From NCBI RefSeq assembly GCF_035917975.1, contig NZ_CP109130.1, forward strand, positions 7,750,001 through 7,814,000: DNA of 64,000 nt. Reading direction: 5' to 3'. Of the stretch, positions 8,095 through 16,811 are shown one piece after another (position 1 is the first letter of the stretch; every line of letters starts with the position of its first letter). The DNA comes from Streptosporangium sp. NBC_01756 (GTDB lineage Bacteria; Actinomycetota; Actinomycetes; Streptosporangiales; Streptosporangiaceae). Under the pieces are notes generated by a model, which was given only the letters and a program-made list of their open reading frames with translations, was not told where the DNA came from and did no database searches. The position numbers and the translations under genes were made by a program.

Positions 8095-10152
8095 CTATAC
8101 GGTGACCCGGCGCAGGCGGGACTTGGGCGCCTCCTCGCCGGGGAAGACCCGCTTGACACCGTCACCGAGCGCGGTCTCGATGACGCGGATGTCGCGGACC
8201 AGGTGCTCCAGGCCGGACGGCTCCAGCGAGGCGGCGTGGTCGGAGCCCCACATGGTGCGGTCCAGCGTGATGTGCCGTTCCACGGTCACCGCACCCAGCG
8301 TCACCGCGGCGAGCGAGATCTGCAGCCCGCGCTCATGGCCGGAGTAGCCGACGGGCACGCCGTACCGCTCCTGGAGGGTGATGATCGTGCGGAGGTTGGC
8401 CTCCTCCGGGGGGAGCGGGTAGGTGGAGGTGGCGTGCATCAGCACCAGCTTGGAGGTGCCGAGCACCTCCACCGCCCGGTCGATCTCCTCCAGCGTGGAC
8501 ATCCCGGTGGACAGGATGAGCGGCTTGCCAGTGGCGGCGAGCGCGCGGAGCAGCTCCAGGTCGGTCACGCCGGCTGAGGCGATCTTGTGGGTGACCACGT
8601 CCATGGACTCCAGGAACTCCACCGACGGCACGTCCCACGGCGAGGCGAACCAGTGCAGGCCCCGCTCCCGGCAGTAGGCGGCGATCTCGGTGTACTCGGC
8701 CAGGCCGAACTCCGTCCTGATCTTGTATTCCAGGTAGGTCATCTCGCCCCAGGGCGTCTGCCGGATCTGGTCGCGCTGTTCCAGCGGCACGCAGATCTCC
8801 GGGGTGCGCTTCTGGAACTTGACCGCCTGGCAGCCCGCCTCCGCCGCCACGTCGATGAGCCTGCGCGCGATGTCCAGGTCGCCGTTGTGGTTGATACCGA
8901 TCTCGCCGATCACGTAGACCGGCTGTCCGGCGCCGATCAGCGCGTCGCCGATCTGGACCGGCTTGGCGACCGGGGTGAGCCGCAGCTCGGTGCGGGGCGC
9001 GGGCGCGGCGGCCGTCTCGACCTCCGGGCGGGCCGCGAGGACCCGGTCACACAGCTCCCGTACGGCTCCCGCCCCACCGGGCCTGGTGAGCACGGTCCGG
9101 GCGGCGGCGCGGACCCGGGGATGGGCGTCGGGGACCGTGACGGGCCAGCCGACCTCGCTCATCGGGCCCAGGTCGTTGACGTCGTTGCCGATGTAGGCGA
9201 CGCGCGCCGGGTCCAGCCCCTCGATGGCCAGCCAGTCGCGCAGCACGGTCCGCTTGTCGGTCAGGCCCTGCAGGACCGGTACGCCGAGCTTGCGGGCGCG
9301 GGCCGTGACCACCGGGTTGTGCTCGGTGGACATGATCATCAGTTTGACCCCGGACCTGCGCAGCAGCGCGACGCCCATGCCGTCGGAACGGCTGACTGCG
9401 ACCATCTCGTGGCCGTCCTGGTCGACGTAGGCGCGGTCGTCGGTGTGCACCCCGTCGAAGTCGGTGATCACGGCGTCCACGTCGATCGGCTCGGGCCGGT
9501 CCACGAAGGGGGCCAGCACCCGGACGATCTCCAGGTCCTCGGGGGTGTCGACCTCGATGGCGTGCCGGGACGGCACCTCCTGCACGGCGACCGCACCGAA
9601 GAAGCGGTGACCGTGCTCGCGCAGGCCCTTGGTGCGCATCACGTAGAACGCGCCGGTCTCGCGGAAATGCGGCTCGCGCTCCTGGCGGCGCAGACGGAAG
9701 GACGGATCGTGGTTGACGCCCGCGCCGGCGGCGTCCCACAGGAACTCGTGCGTCTCCAGCCCGGAGAACACCACGTCGGCGGTGCCGTCGAGGACCTTGG
9801 CGATGGCGATGTCCAGGTCGGCGGGGTCGATGAACGCGCTGGTGCACTGCACCAGGACGACGACGTCGGGAGTCTCGGGCAGGTGGTCGAGTACGTGCAG
9901 CACGGCGGACTCGCTGGAGGCGGTGGCGCCGCTCAGTTCGTCGGGACGGTCCACCACGGTCGCCCCGGCCTCGCGGGCCACCGCGGCGATCTCCGCGTGG
10001 TCGGTGCTGACCACCACCTCGTCGATCAGTTCGGAACGCACGCAGGTCTTCACCGCACGGGCGACCAGGGGGGTGCCGCCCACCGCGGCCAGGTTCTTCA
10101 GCGGAACACCCACAGAACCTCCGCGGGCGGGGACAACGGCCAGGACTCGCAA
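8095..10152 (-). CDS. Trifunctional CMP-nonulosonate synthetase / HAD phosphatase / NeuB-type synthase
   Basis: A 685-residue fusion of three enzymes. Residues 1-225 are an acylneuraminate cytidylyltransferase (VVPARGGSVGVPLKN nucleotide loop). Residues 226-385 are a KdsC/NeuA2-like HAD phosphatase with DFDGVHTD (nucleophile Asp 231) and GNDVND near 322. Residues 405-685 are a NeuB-type synthase with GEIGINHNGD, KFQ at 445, and ERHITLD plus SDHAAS near 625-643. The usual C-terminal SAF (antifreeze-like) domain is absent. The start is TTG at 10152 after GAGGAG. Phosphatase plus synthase implies a 9-phosphate intermediate, as in Kdn or mammalian-type sialic acid synthesis, giving a CMP-sugar from phosphoenolpyruvate and a hexose phosphate. 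No NeuC epimerase is nearby, which favours Kdn over Neu5Ac (inference). Confidence 0.88.
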   Translation of the reverse strand: MRVLAVVPARGGSVGVPLKNLAAVGGTPLVARAVKTCVRSELIDEVVVSTDHAEIAAVAREAGATVVDRPDELSGATASSESAVLHVLDHLPETPDVVVLVQCTSAFIDPADLDIAIAKVLDGTADVVFSGLETHEFLWDAAGAGVNHDPSFRLRRQEREPHFRETGAFYVMRTKGLREHGHRFFGAVAVQEVPSRHAIEVDTPEDLEIVRVLAPFVDRPEPIDVDAVITDFDGVHTDDRAYVDQDGHEMVAVSRSDGMGVALLRRSGVKLMIMSTEHNPVVTARARKLGVPVLQGLTDKRTVLRDWLAIEGLDPARVAYIGNDVNDLGPMSEVGWPVTVPDAHPRVRAAARTVLTRPGGAGAVRELCDRVLAARPEVETAAAPAPRTELRLTPVAKPVQIGDALIGAGQPVYVIGEIGINHNGDLDIARRLIDVAAEAGCQAVKFQKRTPEICVPLEQRDQIRQTPWGEMTYLEYKIRTEFGLAEYTEIAAYCRERGLHWFASPWDVPSVEFLESMDVVTHKIASAGVTDLELLRALAATGKPLILSTGMSTLEEIDRAVEVLGTSKLVLMHATSTYPLPPEEANLRTIITLQERYGVPVGYSGHERGLQISLAAVTLGAVTVERHITLDRTMWGSDHAASLEPSGLEHLVRDIRVIETALGDGVKRVFPGEEAPKSRLRRVTV

Positions 10153-10298
10153 GGTGGCTCCTCATGACATACGGCAAACGCCCCTGAACTGGGGTGTTTG
10201 ACGAACGCTAGCCACGAGGGTGGCCGGACAGGGGTGCCTGAGCTGAACGACCAGAGTCGCCCACCTTAACTTTCCGGGCGAGGTGGAGCCCCAACATG

Positions 10299-10341
10299 AC
10301 GGGCGCCGTGGGCGGCACTCAGTGCCGCCCACGGCGCCCGT
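10299..10341. terminator. Strong inverted repeat, probable terminator of csbD
   Basis: A perfect 21-bp inverted repeat with a one-base centre (arms ACGGGCGCC... and ...GGCGCCCGT), 17 bp after the CsbD stop. It has no T run, as is common in high-GC actinomycetes, and could act in both directions. Confidence 0.75.
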
Positions 10342-10357
10342 TGTCCGGAAGCGATCC

Positions 10358-10543
10358 CTACTCGGCGAAGCGGCCGTGCTTCTCGCCGGCGGCCTTCTTG
10401 GCCCGGTCCTTGGCCTTGTCCGCCCCTTCCTTCGCCTTACCCTTGGCCCGGTCCGCCCGGCCCTTGTTGGCCAGGCTGTCGTTGTCGGCCGCCTCGCCGG
10501 CGGTCTCCTTGACCTTGCCCTTGATCTGGTCGAAGTTCGTCAT
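10358..10543 (-). CDS. CsbD family stress protein
   Basis: A 61-residue, highly charged helical protein. FDQIKGKVKETAGEA at the N-terminus is the family signature; the rest is a run of Lys, Asp and Ala with KAKEGADKAKDRAKKAAG repeats. CsbD proteins in other bacteria are induced by general stress, with no known enzyme activity. The gene stands alone, with a strong inverted repeat after it and an AT-richer promoter region before it. A second CsbD protein lies at 50164-50358. Confidence 0.9.
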   Translation of the reverse strand: MTNFDQIKGKVKETAGEAADNDSLANKGRADRAKGKAKEGADKAKDRAKKAAGEKHGRFAE

Positions 10544-10672
10544 CGTGCTCCCCCGTGTTCCAGGATCGGTTGGTTACTGCGTCTCATAGCCAGAACCGCC
10601 GGGGACCAACCATTGCTTAGATAACCTTAAGTGACTAAATGCCACTTCATGGTAACGGAGCGCGACGGATGG

Positions 10673-11632
10673 CTACATCGTTACTCCGATGGAGTCCATG
10701 AGCATGGGGAGCGCGCGTTCCAGGCCGCGCCGCCAGTACGGCCAGCTGTGCGTGCCGGGCCCGTAGAAGTCGGCTGTCACCTCGATGCCGTCCGACCTGG
10801 CCCGCTCGGCGAACGTGACGGCCTGCCGCAGCAGGGACGCCTCACTCTCGTCCATGGCGGAGGCGGGGGAGTCCAACGGGCCGGGAGACCCGTCCCCGCT
10901 GGAGACGAAGAGCCGCACCCCGCGCAGCCTCCCGGTCAGGTCGGCCGGGTTGTGCGCGGCCCACTGCGGGTCCCGGGGGTCACCCCAGAGCTTCCGCACG
11001 TCCTCGCCGCTCCGGTCGAGCAGCCAGTCGACGCCGCCGTTGCCGTCGCGGGTGTGCAGCACGCCGGAGAAGGAGGCGGCGGCCTGGAACATGCCCGGAT
11101 GGCGGGCGGCGTAGGACATCGCGCCGAACCCTCCCATGGACGCCCCGGCCACCGCCCGCCGGTCCCCGGCGCCGTAGTCGCGTTCCAGGATCCGGCGGAC
11201 CTCGCCGAGGTGGAAGGTCTCCCAGTCGGGCCCCTCCCGCCAGTCGGAGTAGAAGCCGACCTCGCCGCCCTCCGGCATGACCACGATCGCCGGATAGCGC
11301 GAGGTGAGCCCGGCGGCCTCCCCCCGGGTGGCCCACGCGTCGTAGTCGGACTGGCAGCAGGCGTTCAGCAGGTACAGCACCGGCCACGGCCCCGAGCCCG
11401 GCCGCCAGCCCTCGGGCAGCAGAACCCTGACCGTCCCCTCACGGCCGAGGGCGGCGGAGGTGACCGTGAGCACATGGTCGCGCTCGCTCAGCCGCTTGAC
11501 GCTTACGCTCTGCTCTCCCAGGGAGATGTCCGAGTCCGATGAGGAGAACGGGACCAGTAGGGCCAGGAGCACCGCCGCCACCGCCGCTCCGGCCAGCAGG
11601 AACGTTCCCAGACGTACGGCTGTGTGCTTCAC
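10673..11632 (-). CDS. Secreted or membrane-anchored esterase, antigen 85/esterase D-like
   Basis: About 319 residues when started at GTG 11632, which follows AGGA and puts a single hydrophobic segment (TFLLAGAAVAAVLLALLVPF) near the N-terminus. The remainder is an alpha/beta hydrolase of the esterase D/mycolyltransferase-like family: VLYLLNACC, the nucleophile elbow GASMGGFGA, and GPGTHSWPYW with the catalytic histidine. The open frame extends 34 codons upstream with weaker signals. It probably acts outside the membrane as an acyl ester hydrolase or transferase; substrate unknown. It is not in an obvious operon. Confidence 0.82.
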   Translation of the reverse strand: MKHTAVRLGTFLLAGAAVAAVLLALLVPFSSSDSDISLGEQSVSVKRLSERDHVLTVTSAALGREGTVRVLLPEGWRPGSGPWPVLYLLNACCQSDYDAWATRGEAAGLTSRYPAIVVMPEGGEVGFYSDWREGPDWETFHLGEVRRILERDYGAGDRRAVAGASMGGFGAMSYAARHPGMFQAAASFSGVLHTRDGNGGVDWLLDRSGEDVRKLWGDPRDPQWAAHNPADLTGRLRGVRLFVSSGDGSPGPLDSPASAMDESEASLLRQAVTFAERARSDGIEVTADFYGPGTHSWPYWRRGLERALPMLMDSIGVTM

Positions 11633-11905
11633 AGGTCCATCCTGACGGTCTGTCACGCTCCCGTGAAGCTCATACGCCCGATGGGCGCCCCGGAGGCCGC
11701 ACACCGGACCCGTGTCGCGAGGTGGACCCGACACTCGTACGGAGCCGATCGACCGCCTCGCGGCAGGCGCCCCGGATGCGATCCCGCGCCCGGTCCGAAG
11801 GGTTCTGGAAGGGAACGACGGCTCTGCGCTACGCGCTCGAACCGGATCACACCCCCGGCGTGAGAGGGCGGCTCCGGGGCCTCGGTCTCGGGCTCTTCAC
11901 GGGGG

Positions 11906-12808
11906 TCAGCCGACTCCCAGGAAGGCGATGAGGGAGAGGGTGACCATGGATCCGAAGGTGGACAGAAGGATGGCGTCGCGGGGCAGTCCGGTGGGCCGGC
12001 CGTACTCGGCGGCGTAGACGTAGGTGTTCTGCGCGGTGGGAAGGCCCGCGAACAGGACGGCCGCGAAGAGCGCGGGACCGTCGAGGTGCAGGAGGAAACG
12101 TCCCGCCAGGAAGGCCACCAGCGGCTGGAGGAGCAGCTTGAGCGCCACCACCGGGCCGGTTTCGCGCCAGGAGACCGCCGAACCGTTCAGGGACATGCCC
12201 AGCGAGAAGAGGGCCAGGGGCACCGCGGCGCCGCCGAGGATCTCCAGGGGGCTCGACACGGCGTCGGGCAGGTGCAGGCCGAGGGCGGACATGCCCAGTC
12301 CGAGGACCGAGGCCACCACGATCGGCGTTCGCAGCGGGGCCAGCAGGGACGAGCGTTCGGCCCCGAGCCCGATGAAGATCAGTGGGGAGACCACCAGGAT
12401 CTGGAAGACCATGACCGACACCACGAACGTCGCGTCGTGCAGGACGTACAGGCCGACGGGGATGCCGAGGTTGCCGGAGTTGACGTAGGCCGACGACATG
12501 GCGCCGATCACCCGGTCGGGTAACTTGCCGCGGAGCAGCGCGAGCGCCGGCAGCCCGACGGCGAAGGTGCTGATCGCGAAGGCGAGCAACGGGCGCGGCT
12601 GGATCTGGCCGAGCGGGGTACGGCTGAGCGTGGTGAACAGTACGGCCGGCATCGCGACGGTGAACGCGAACTCGGTGAGCGCCCGCTGAAGGTGCCCGCT
12701 CGCCAAGCCGAAACGGGCGGACAGCCAGCCGAGGGCGCCGATGATCCAGATCGGGGTGAACGCCGCGATTATCGCCTGCACCCGGGACACCGTAGCCGGA
12801 CCGGTCAC
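11906..12808 (-). CDS. AEC family transporter (auxin efflux carrier type)
   Basis: A 300-residue integral membrane protein with about ten hydrophobic helices. The opening helix (IIAAFTPIWIIGALGWLSARFG), an SSAYVNSGNLGIPVGLYV stretch and the GLPTAQNTYVYAAEYG stretch near residue 255 match the broken-helix regions of AEC transporters, which move small organic acids or similar solutes. The start is GTG at 12808. The gene is divergent from the glycolipid-binding protein gene and has no linked metabolic genes, so its solute is unknown. Confidence 0.88.
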   Translation of the reverse strand: MTGPATVSRVQAIIAAFTPIWIIGALGWLSARFGLASGHLQRALTEFAFTVAMPAVLFTTLSRTPLGQIQPRPLLAFAISTFAVGLPALALLRGKLPDRVIGAMSSAYVNSGNLGIPVGLYVLHDATFVVSVMVFQILVVSPLIFIGLGAERSSLLAPLRTPIVVASVLGLGMSALGLHLPDAVSSPLEILGGAAVPLALFSLGMSLNGSAVSWRETGPVVALKLLLQPLVAFLAGRFLLHLDGPALFAAVLFAGLPTAQNTYVYAAEYGRPTGLPRDAILLSTFGSMVTLSLIAFLGVG

Positions 12809-12970
12809 CCCGCCGGTGCCCCGGGCATTCGCGGCCGGTCCGGCCCACAGTCGAGACGCCGGTCACCTCCGGGGGACCGGCGTGGTGGTTCACGGCCACC
12901 TGCCGGGGTACGCCCGTGCCGCCGGGTCATCTCACGGATGGCGGGAAAGGGCAGGCGAAGGGAGAGGGCG

Positions 12971-13543
12971 ATGCGCGGGCTCGTGTGGATGAAGGACGGA
13001 GGCGCCGAATACGCGGAGGTTGACTTCGCGCGGGAGATGACGGCCGTGGGCGTGGCGATCGGTACGGATCCGCTGCCCTATCGACTGGAATACACCCTGC
13101 GTACCCTCCCCGGGCACATCACCGAACTGCTCACCGTACGGGCCCACGGTGCGGGCTGGTCCCGGGCCCTCGACCTGCGCCGCTCCGCCCAGGGCTGCTG
13201 GTCGTGCGAGACCAAGGAGGAGGGACACCTCGACGGGCCGCCGCCGGGCGGGGACGTGAACGTCCTGAATGACGCGCTCGACTGCGATCTCGGGCTCTCG
13301 CCGCTGACGAACACCATGCCGGTCCTCCGCCACGGCCTTCACCGGACCGGCGGGCACGTGGACCTCGCCATGGCCTGGGTCCAGGTCCCCTCCCTGCGCC
13401 TGATCCACCATCCGCAGCGCTACACCCACGTCCGTCCCAACGTCGTGCGCTACGAATGCGAGGGCTTCGGCGCCGACCTCGTCCTCGACGACGCCGGGGT
13501 CGTCGTCGACTACCCGGGCCTGGCAAGGCTGGTCACCTCCTGA
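12971..13543 (+). CDS. Putative glycolipid-binding protein (PF06475-like)
   Basis: About 190 residues, matching the family that is compact, beta-rich and binds glycolipid-like ligands in related proteins. Typical segments are the opening RGLVWMKDGGAEYAEV, PYRLEYTLR, a WSCETKEEG strand, DVNVLNDALDCDLGLSPLTNTMPVLR and the tyrosine-rich end QRYTHVRPNVVRYECEGFGADL. ATG at 12971 after GGGAGAG is chosen; an in-frame ATG at 12938 is possible. It has no signal peptide, so it is cytoplasmic. No operon partners are visible. Confidence 0.8.
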   Translation: MRGLVWMKDGGAEYAEVDFAREMTAVGVAIGTDPLPYRLEYTLRTLPGHITELLTVRAHGAGWSRALDLRRSAQGCWSCETKEEGHLDGPPPGGDVNVLNDALDCDLGLSPLTNTMPVLRHGLHRTGGHVDLAMAWVQVPSLRLIHHPQRYTHVRPNVVRYECEGFGADLVLDDAGVVVDYPGLARLVTS

Positions 13544-13897
13544 CGGCCCGCGCCCGCCGCCGCGACCCCGGCGATGGGCACGGGCCGTTGAGCCGGTGGT
13601 CCGGCCGCCGTCCGGTGGGCCCTATCCGGCCAGGAGGTGCCGGTAGGCCAACTCCAGGCCCGCCTCGGCGAACGCCCGGATACCTACGGGACCAGACCGG
13701 TGCCGCAGTGGAAGCCGTGGAACGGGTGCTTGACGTTGACCGACCTGGGCAATCCCGAGTCTCCGCACCATGAGACGACCGGCTCGGCCGCCTGCCCCTG
13801 GCCTTGATGCATGTTACGGCGTCCACGTCGGCGTGCTCGACATGCCTGCAGACGGTGCAACAGGAGAGGGCTCGGACGCCCTATGTCCGTCAAGCGG
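13544..13897. other. Degenerate intergenic region beside an IS remnant
   Basis: No intact gene. On the reverse strand the stretch 13622-13690 reads as a plausible protein tail (ending GLELAYRHLLAG and a stop), and another frame ends GFHCGTGLVP, but neither has a start or a family match. It looks like gene debris next to the IS110-type remnant. Confidence 0.4.
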
Positions 13898-14062
13898 TCA
13901 TCCCGCTGTGGCGTTGGAAACCACAGGTCGTAGCCGGAGCAGGTCATGGACCTCGCGGGCGACATGGCGTTTGAGGCAGCGGATGGCTTTGCGGTGGGGC
14001 GTGCCTTCGCTGATCCGCCGTTCCAGGTAAGCACGCGTGCGCTCATCCCAGCGCAGACGGGT
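13898..14062 (-). pseudogene. IS110-type transposase, C-terminal fragment
   Basis: Fifty-four codons with no start. The translation (LRWDERTRAYLERRISEG, then KAIRCLKRHVAREV and HDLLR) matches the C-terminal end of IS110-family transposases, where RTRAYxxRRxxEG and CLKRYxAREVY are typical. The rest of the enzyme is missing; the fragment stops abruptly next to the 3' end of the DUF4240 gene, marking an old insertion or recombination scar. Confidence 0.75.
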
Positions 14063-14065
14063 GAG

Positions 14066-14608
14066 TCAGAAGGACCAGCCGGTGGGGTTCGAACACGATT
14101 CGCGGGTGATCCCCGCACCGGTTTCCGGATAGCCTCCGAACCGTTCGTGGTGCAGTCGTGCGAAGAAATAACACATTCCTTCGCAGTCCGCGTCGAGCAC
14201 GGCCATCTGAGGATCGCGAACCACTGCGGCGTAGTAGTCAGGGCCCAGCGCGACGATGAAGCCCCGGGCATACAAAAAGCCGTCGTCTGAGCCATCGGTT
14301 ACCGCTTGGATGTCTGCGCGGTCGATGTCGTAGAGCTTCCGCTCCAGCACTCGATCAAGCTCGGTCAGTTCGGCCGCCGACAGCCCTCGGCTCTGCTCCG
14401 TGAGGTTGCGCAGGAACTCCTCGAAGGCATCGTCAATGACCGAGAGGAGCGAGAAGTCGTCCTTCTCGTCCGGAACGCGGCTTGCCAATGCTCGCCGGGT
14501 CTGGTTGATCTCGTTGTCCAACGGTGCCCACGCCGCCTCGAGCAGCCCCCAGAAGCGCGCTTCCTCATCCGCAGTCGGAAGGCGCTGATCATTCCTGTCC
14601 ACAGTCAT
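14066..14608 (-). CDS. DUF4240 domain protein
   Basis: A 180-residue protein. EEARFWGLLEAAW near the N-terminus and LYDIDRADIQAVTDGSDDGFLYARGFIVALGPDYYAAVVRDP in the middle are typical of DUF4240 proteins, which have no proven function. The start ATG at 14608 begins TVDRNDQRLPTADEEARFW. The 3' end touches the IS110 remnant at 14062, so the last residues may have been altered by the insertion. Its base composition is somewhat less G+C-rich than that of neighbouring core genes. Confidence 0.7.
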   Translation of the reverse strand: MTVDRNDQRLPTADEEARFWGLLEAAWAPLDNEINQTRRALASRVPDEKDDFSLLSVIDDAFEEFLRNLTEQSRGLSAAELTELDRVLERKLYDIDRADIQAVTDGSDDGFLYARGFIVALGPDYYAAVVRDPQMAVLDADCEGMCYFFARLHHERFGGYPETGAGITRESCSNPTGWSF

Positions 14609-14975
14609 CGGCAGATGCTAGAGGACCCCTGCCACGGACACGTCAATTCCCTACTCGGCCATCCGACCAGGCCTGTCCACGACCACACAAAGTAACAAGA
14701 GAGCTCCGAAGCACCGTGAACCGGCGGTAGTTGAATATGCGGCTCCGCCGATCCGGTATTCCATCGCAGATCTGCCAGTTCGGAACCGTCGCCGTCCCGC
14801 ATCCGCGGACCTCATTCCGAAACGATCGGCCGGCCTCACTCTGATTCCGCCTCGCATCGAGTGACCGGAGTTGCCGATAATCGACCTTGTCCGCCAAGTC
14901 CCGTCCTTCTAAAATCACAACTCTCTGCACATCCATACCTGGTGCCCGAAGCGAGCGGTGAACGAAGGGCTTACT
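14609..14975. other. Intergenic, promoter region for a secreted protein
   Basis: A lower-GC stretch between the DUF4240 gene and the secreted protein. No gene is supported. Promoters for both flanking genes must lie here, but I cannot pick convincing -35/-10 boxes. Confidence 0.4.
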
Positions 14976-16274
14976 GTGGCGAAGCGGTGGATGGTGGTCG
15001 CGTTGGCTTCCGTCGTGGGACTGGGTATGACATCGATCCCGGCCGCCCCGGCGATATCGGTCGCGGGCGAGAACGCCGCGACAACGGCGGCGGCACCCCT
15101 CAAGCCGCTGGCCCTCACCGGTCTCGGTCTGCGCGCGGGGACCGATCCGTACACCGTGCCACTCGCTGCGGAGTTCGAGCAGGTGGGCATCGCTGGAGTG
15201 CTCAGCGGAGCGGACCGTACGGCGCTGCCGGGAAGCGAGGACGCCGACTGCGCACGGCGGGCGGCGTATCTCCCGACGCTACCGGTCGGCTCCTGGTTCT
15301 GCTGGGACGCCCAGGCACAGGGCGACAAACAAGACGTCCCACACTCACCTTGGGTGCCGCAGGGCCTGGCCACCTCGGGCGAGGCTCAGCTCGACGGCAC
15401 GCCCATCGGCAGCGATCACCGGGCCCTGATCACCAGCTGGACCTGGCAGAACTCTCCCGATCCCAACACGCCCGACTACCGCACCAACTCGGTGATCTTT
15501 TCGGTGGTCGACCTGGACGAGCGCCGTTATCGCAAGGTGCTACCCGTATGGGTGGACGCGAGCGGGAAATTGAGACGCGTATACGGGCACGGTGGCGGCC
15601 TGGCCTGGTACGGGCCTTACCTCTTCATGACGTCCAGCTCCAATTGGAACGGCTATTCAGGACCCGACTCGACCAAGCACACCATCCGGGTGTTCGACAC
15701 CCGCAAGATTTACCGGAAGAAGGACGGTGGAGGCGGTGACTACCGCTATGTGATGCCGGAGGTGCGACATTACATCGCCCCCATTCTTCTCGACTATGTG
15801 TCCCTGGACCGCAACAGCGCGGGAGGCGCGAGCTTGGTGGTGGGCACATACAAGCGCTCCGACGGTTCTTCCTCCTCGTCGGCCGGCACCAAGCTGATCC
15901 GCTATCGCTTTCAGCCTGGCCAGGCCGGTGATTACCAACTCATCGCGGCACCTGTGCAGGCATGGGTGTCCACCGTTCCGACGAGCCCGGCGGACGCCAT
16001 CAGCGACGTGCAGGGAGTGCAGGCCGACGGCGACCGCCTCTACCTCAACATGTCAGCCGGTTCGCACCCCGGTCCGAACCCCCGGCGGCGCGTCGCGACG
16101 GTCGAGGTCAGCGGCGAGGCCTCAGCATGGACGATCGACTCCCAGACGAGTTGGGCCTACCGGCCGGAGGATCTGTCGCTGTGGTACGCCACCGGTGAGC
16201 TGTGGGGACTTACCGAAGGCGAGGAGGAGCGGGTCGTCTTCTCGGTCAGAACGACCGACCTGAACCCCGGATAG
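14976..16274 (+). CDS. Secreted protein of unknown function, possible beta-propeller
   Basis: About 432 residues. A Sec signal peptide (AKRWMVVALASVVGLGMTSIPAAPAIS) is followed by a mature region rich in beta strands and aromatic residues, with segments such as GLATSGEAQ, VYGHGGGLAWYGPYLFMTSSSNW and DVQGVQADGDRLYLNMSAG that look like repeated propeller blades. GTG at 14976 follows AAGG at eight bases; GTG at 14958 is the alternative. I do not recognise a named family. It is a single gene with no operon partners. Confidence 0.75.
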   Translation: MAKRWMVVALASVVGLGMTSIPAAPAISVAGENAATTAAAPLKPLALTGLGLRAGTDPYTVPLAAEFEQVGIAGVLSGADRTALPGSEDADCARRAAYLPTLPVGSWFCWDAQAQGDKQDVPHSPWVPQGLATSGEAQLDGTPIGSDHRALITSWTWQNSPDPNTPDYRTNSVIFSVVDLDERRYRKVLPVWVDASGKLRRVYGHGGGLAWYGPYLFMTSSSNWNGYSGPDSTKHTIRVFDTRKIYRKKDGGGGDYRYVMPEVRHYIAPILLDYVSLDRNSAGGASLVVGTYKRSDGSSSSSAGTKLIRYRFQPGQAGDYQLIAAPVQAWVSTVPTSPADAISDVQGVQADGDRLYLNMSAGSHPGPNPRRRVATVEVSGEASAWTIDSQTSWAYRPEDLSLWYATGELWGLTEGEEERVVFSVRTTDLNPG

Positions 16275-16811
16275 GAATCGCAGGCGAGGGAGGGGCCGCG
16301 CCGACCACGATGACGTCGAGCACGTCGGCACGGCCATCCATTGGCCCGGCTCCTCCCGTGGAGACCGGGCCGGCGCAGGTGCGCCCGGCCTCTGACGATC
16401 CGCCGGGAGCGGGCGTCCGATCCTCGCGGGACAGGACACCGAGCACGCCGGAGGCGTCCGCTGCGTTGTTTCGAGGGTGTTGCCCGGAAGCCACTCCGTG
16501 GACATGATCGATGAAATCTCTTACGGCAACTTTCTGAATCACGATGATTTCAGCGGAGACGGCGGGGGTGCGGCCGTGGAGATCCGGGCCTCCGGGAGGG
16601 CAGATAAGCCGTCTGACGTGCGCTTATCCCACAAGGGAGAGATGCGGAGGAGGTTGTCGCCGCTCGTGCCTGTGGAGGAATTTGTAACAACTTTGCAGAG
16701 ACTTGCAGAAACTTCTTCCAATGAAGTTCACGTCAGCGTAACGTCCGGCGTACTCCAACCCCGGCCGTCGGCTCCCCCAGTCATGGCCGGTCCCCTGAGC
16801 TATGAGGAGAA
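16275..16811. other. Long upstream region of the maltose operon
   Basis: A 537-bp gap with no supported gene. The first part is G+C-rich without features; the last 150 bp are AT-richer and hold the repeats at 16691-16728. GAGGAG at 16804-16809 is the ribosome site for the binding-protein gene. Confidence 0.5.
16691..16728. promoter_or_regulatory. Candidate operator of the maltose operon
   Basis: Two near-copies of CTTTGCAGAG/CTTGCAGAA lie ten bases apart, followed by an inverted repeat AACTTC-N7-GAAGTT (16710-16728). CTTGCAG repeats are, to my knowledge, typical of MalR sites in Streptomyces. The location, about 85-120 bp before the first gene, and the LacI regulator in the same operon support an operator, but binding is inferred. 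Confidence 0.5.

Noticed and set aside
13684-14295. A 203-codon reverse frame across the IS110 remnant
   Set aside because: Wrong frame relative to the IS110 motif and to DUF4240; no ribosome site.
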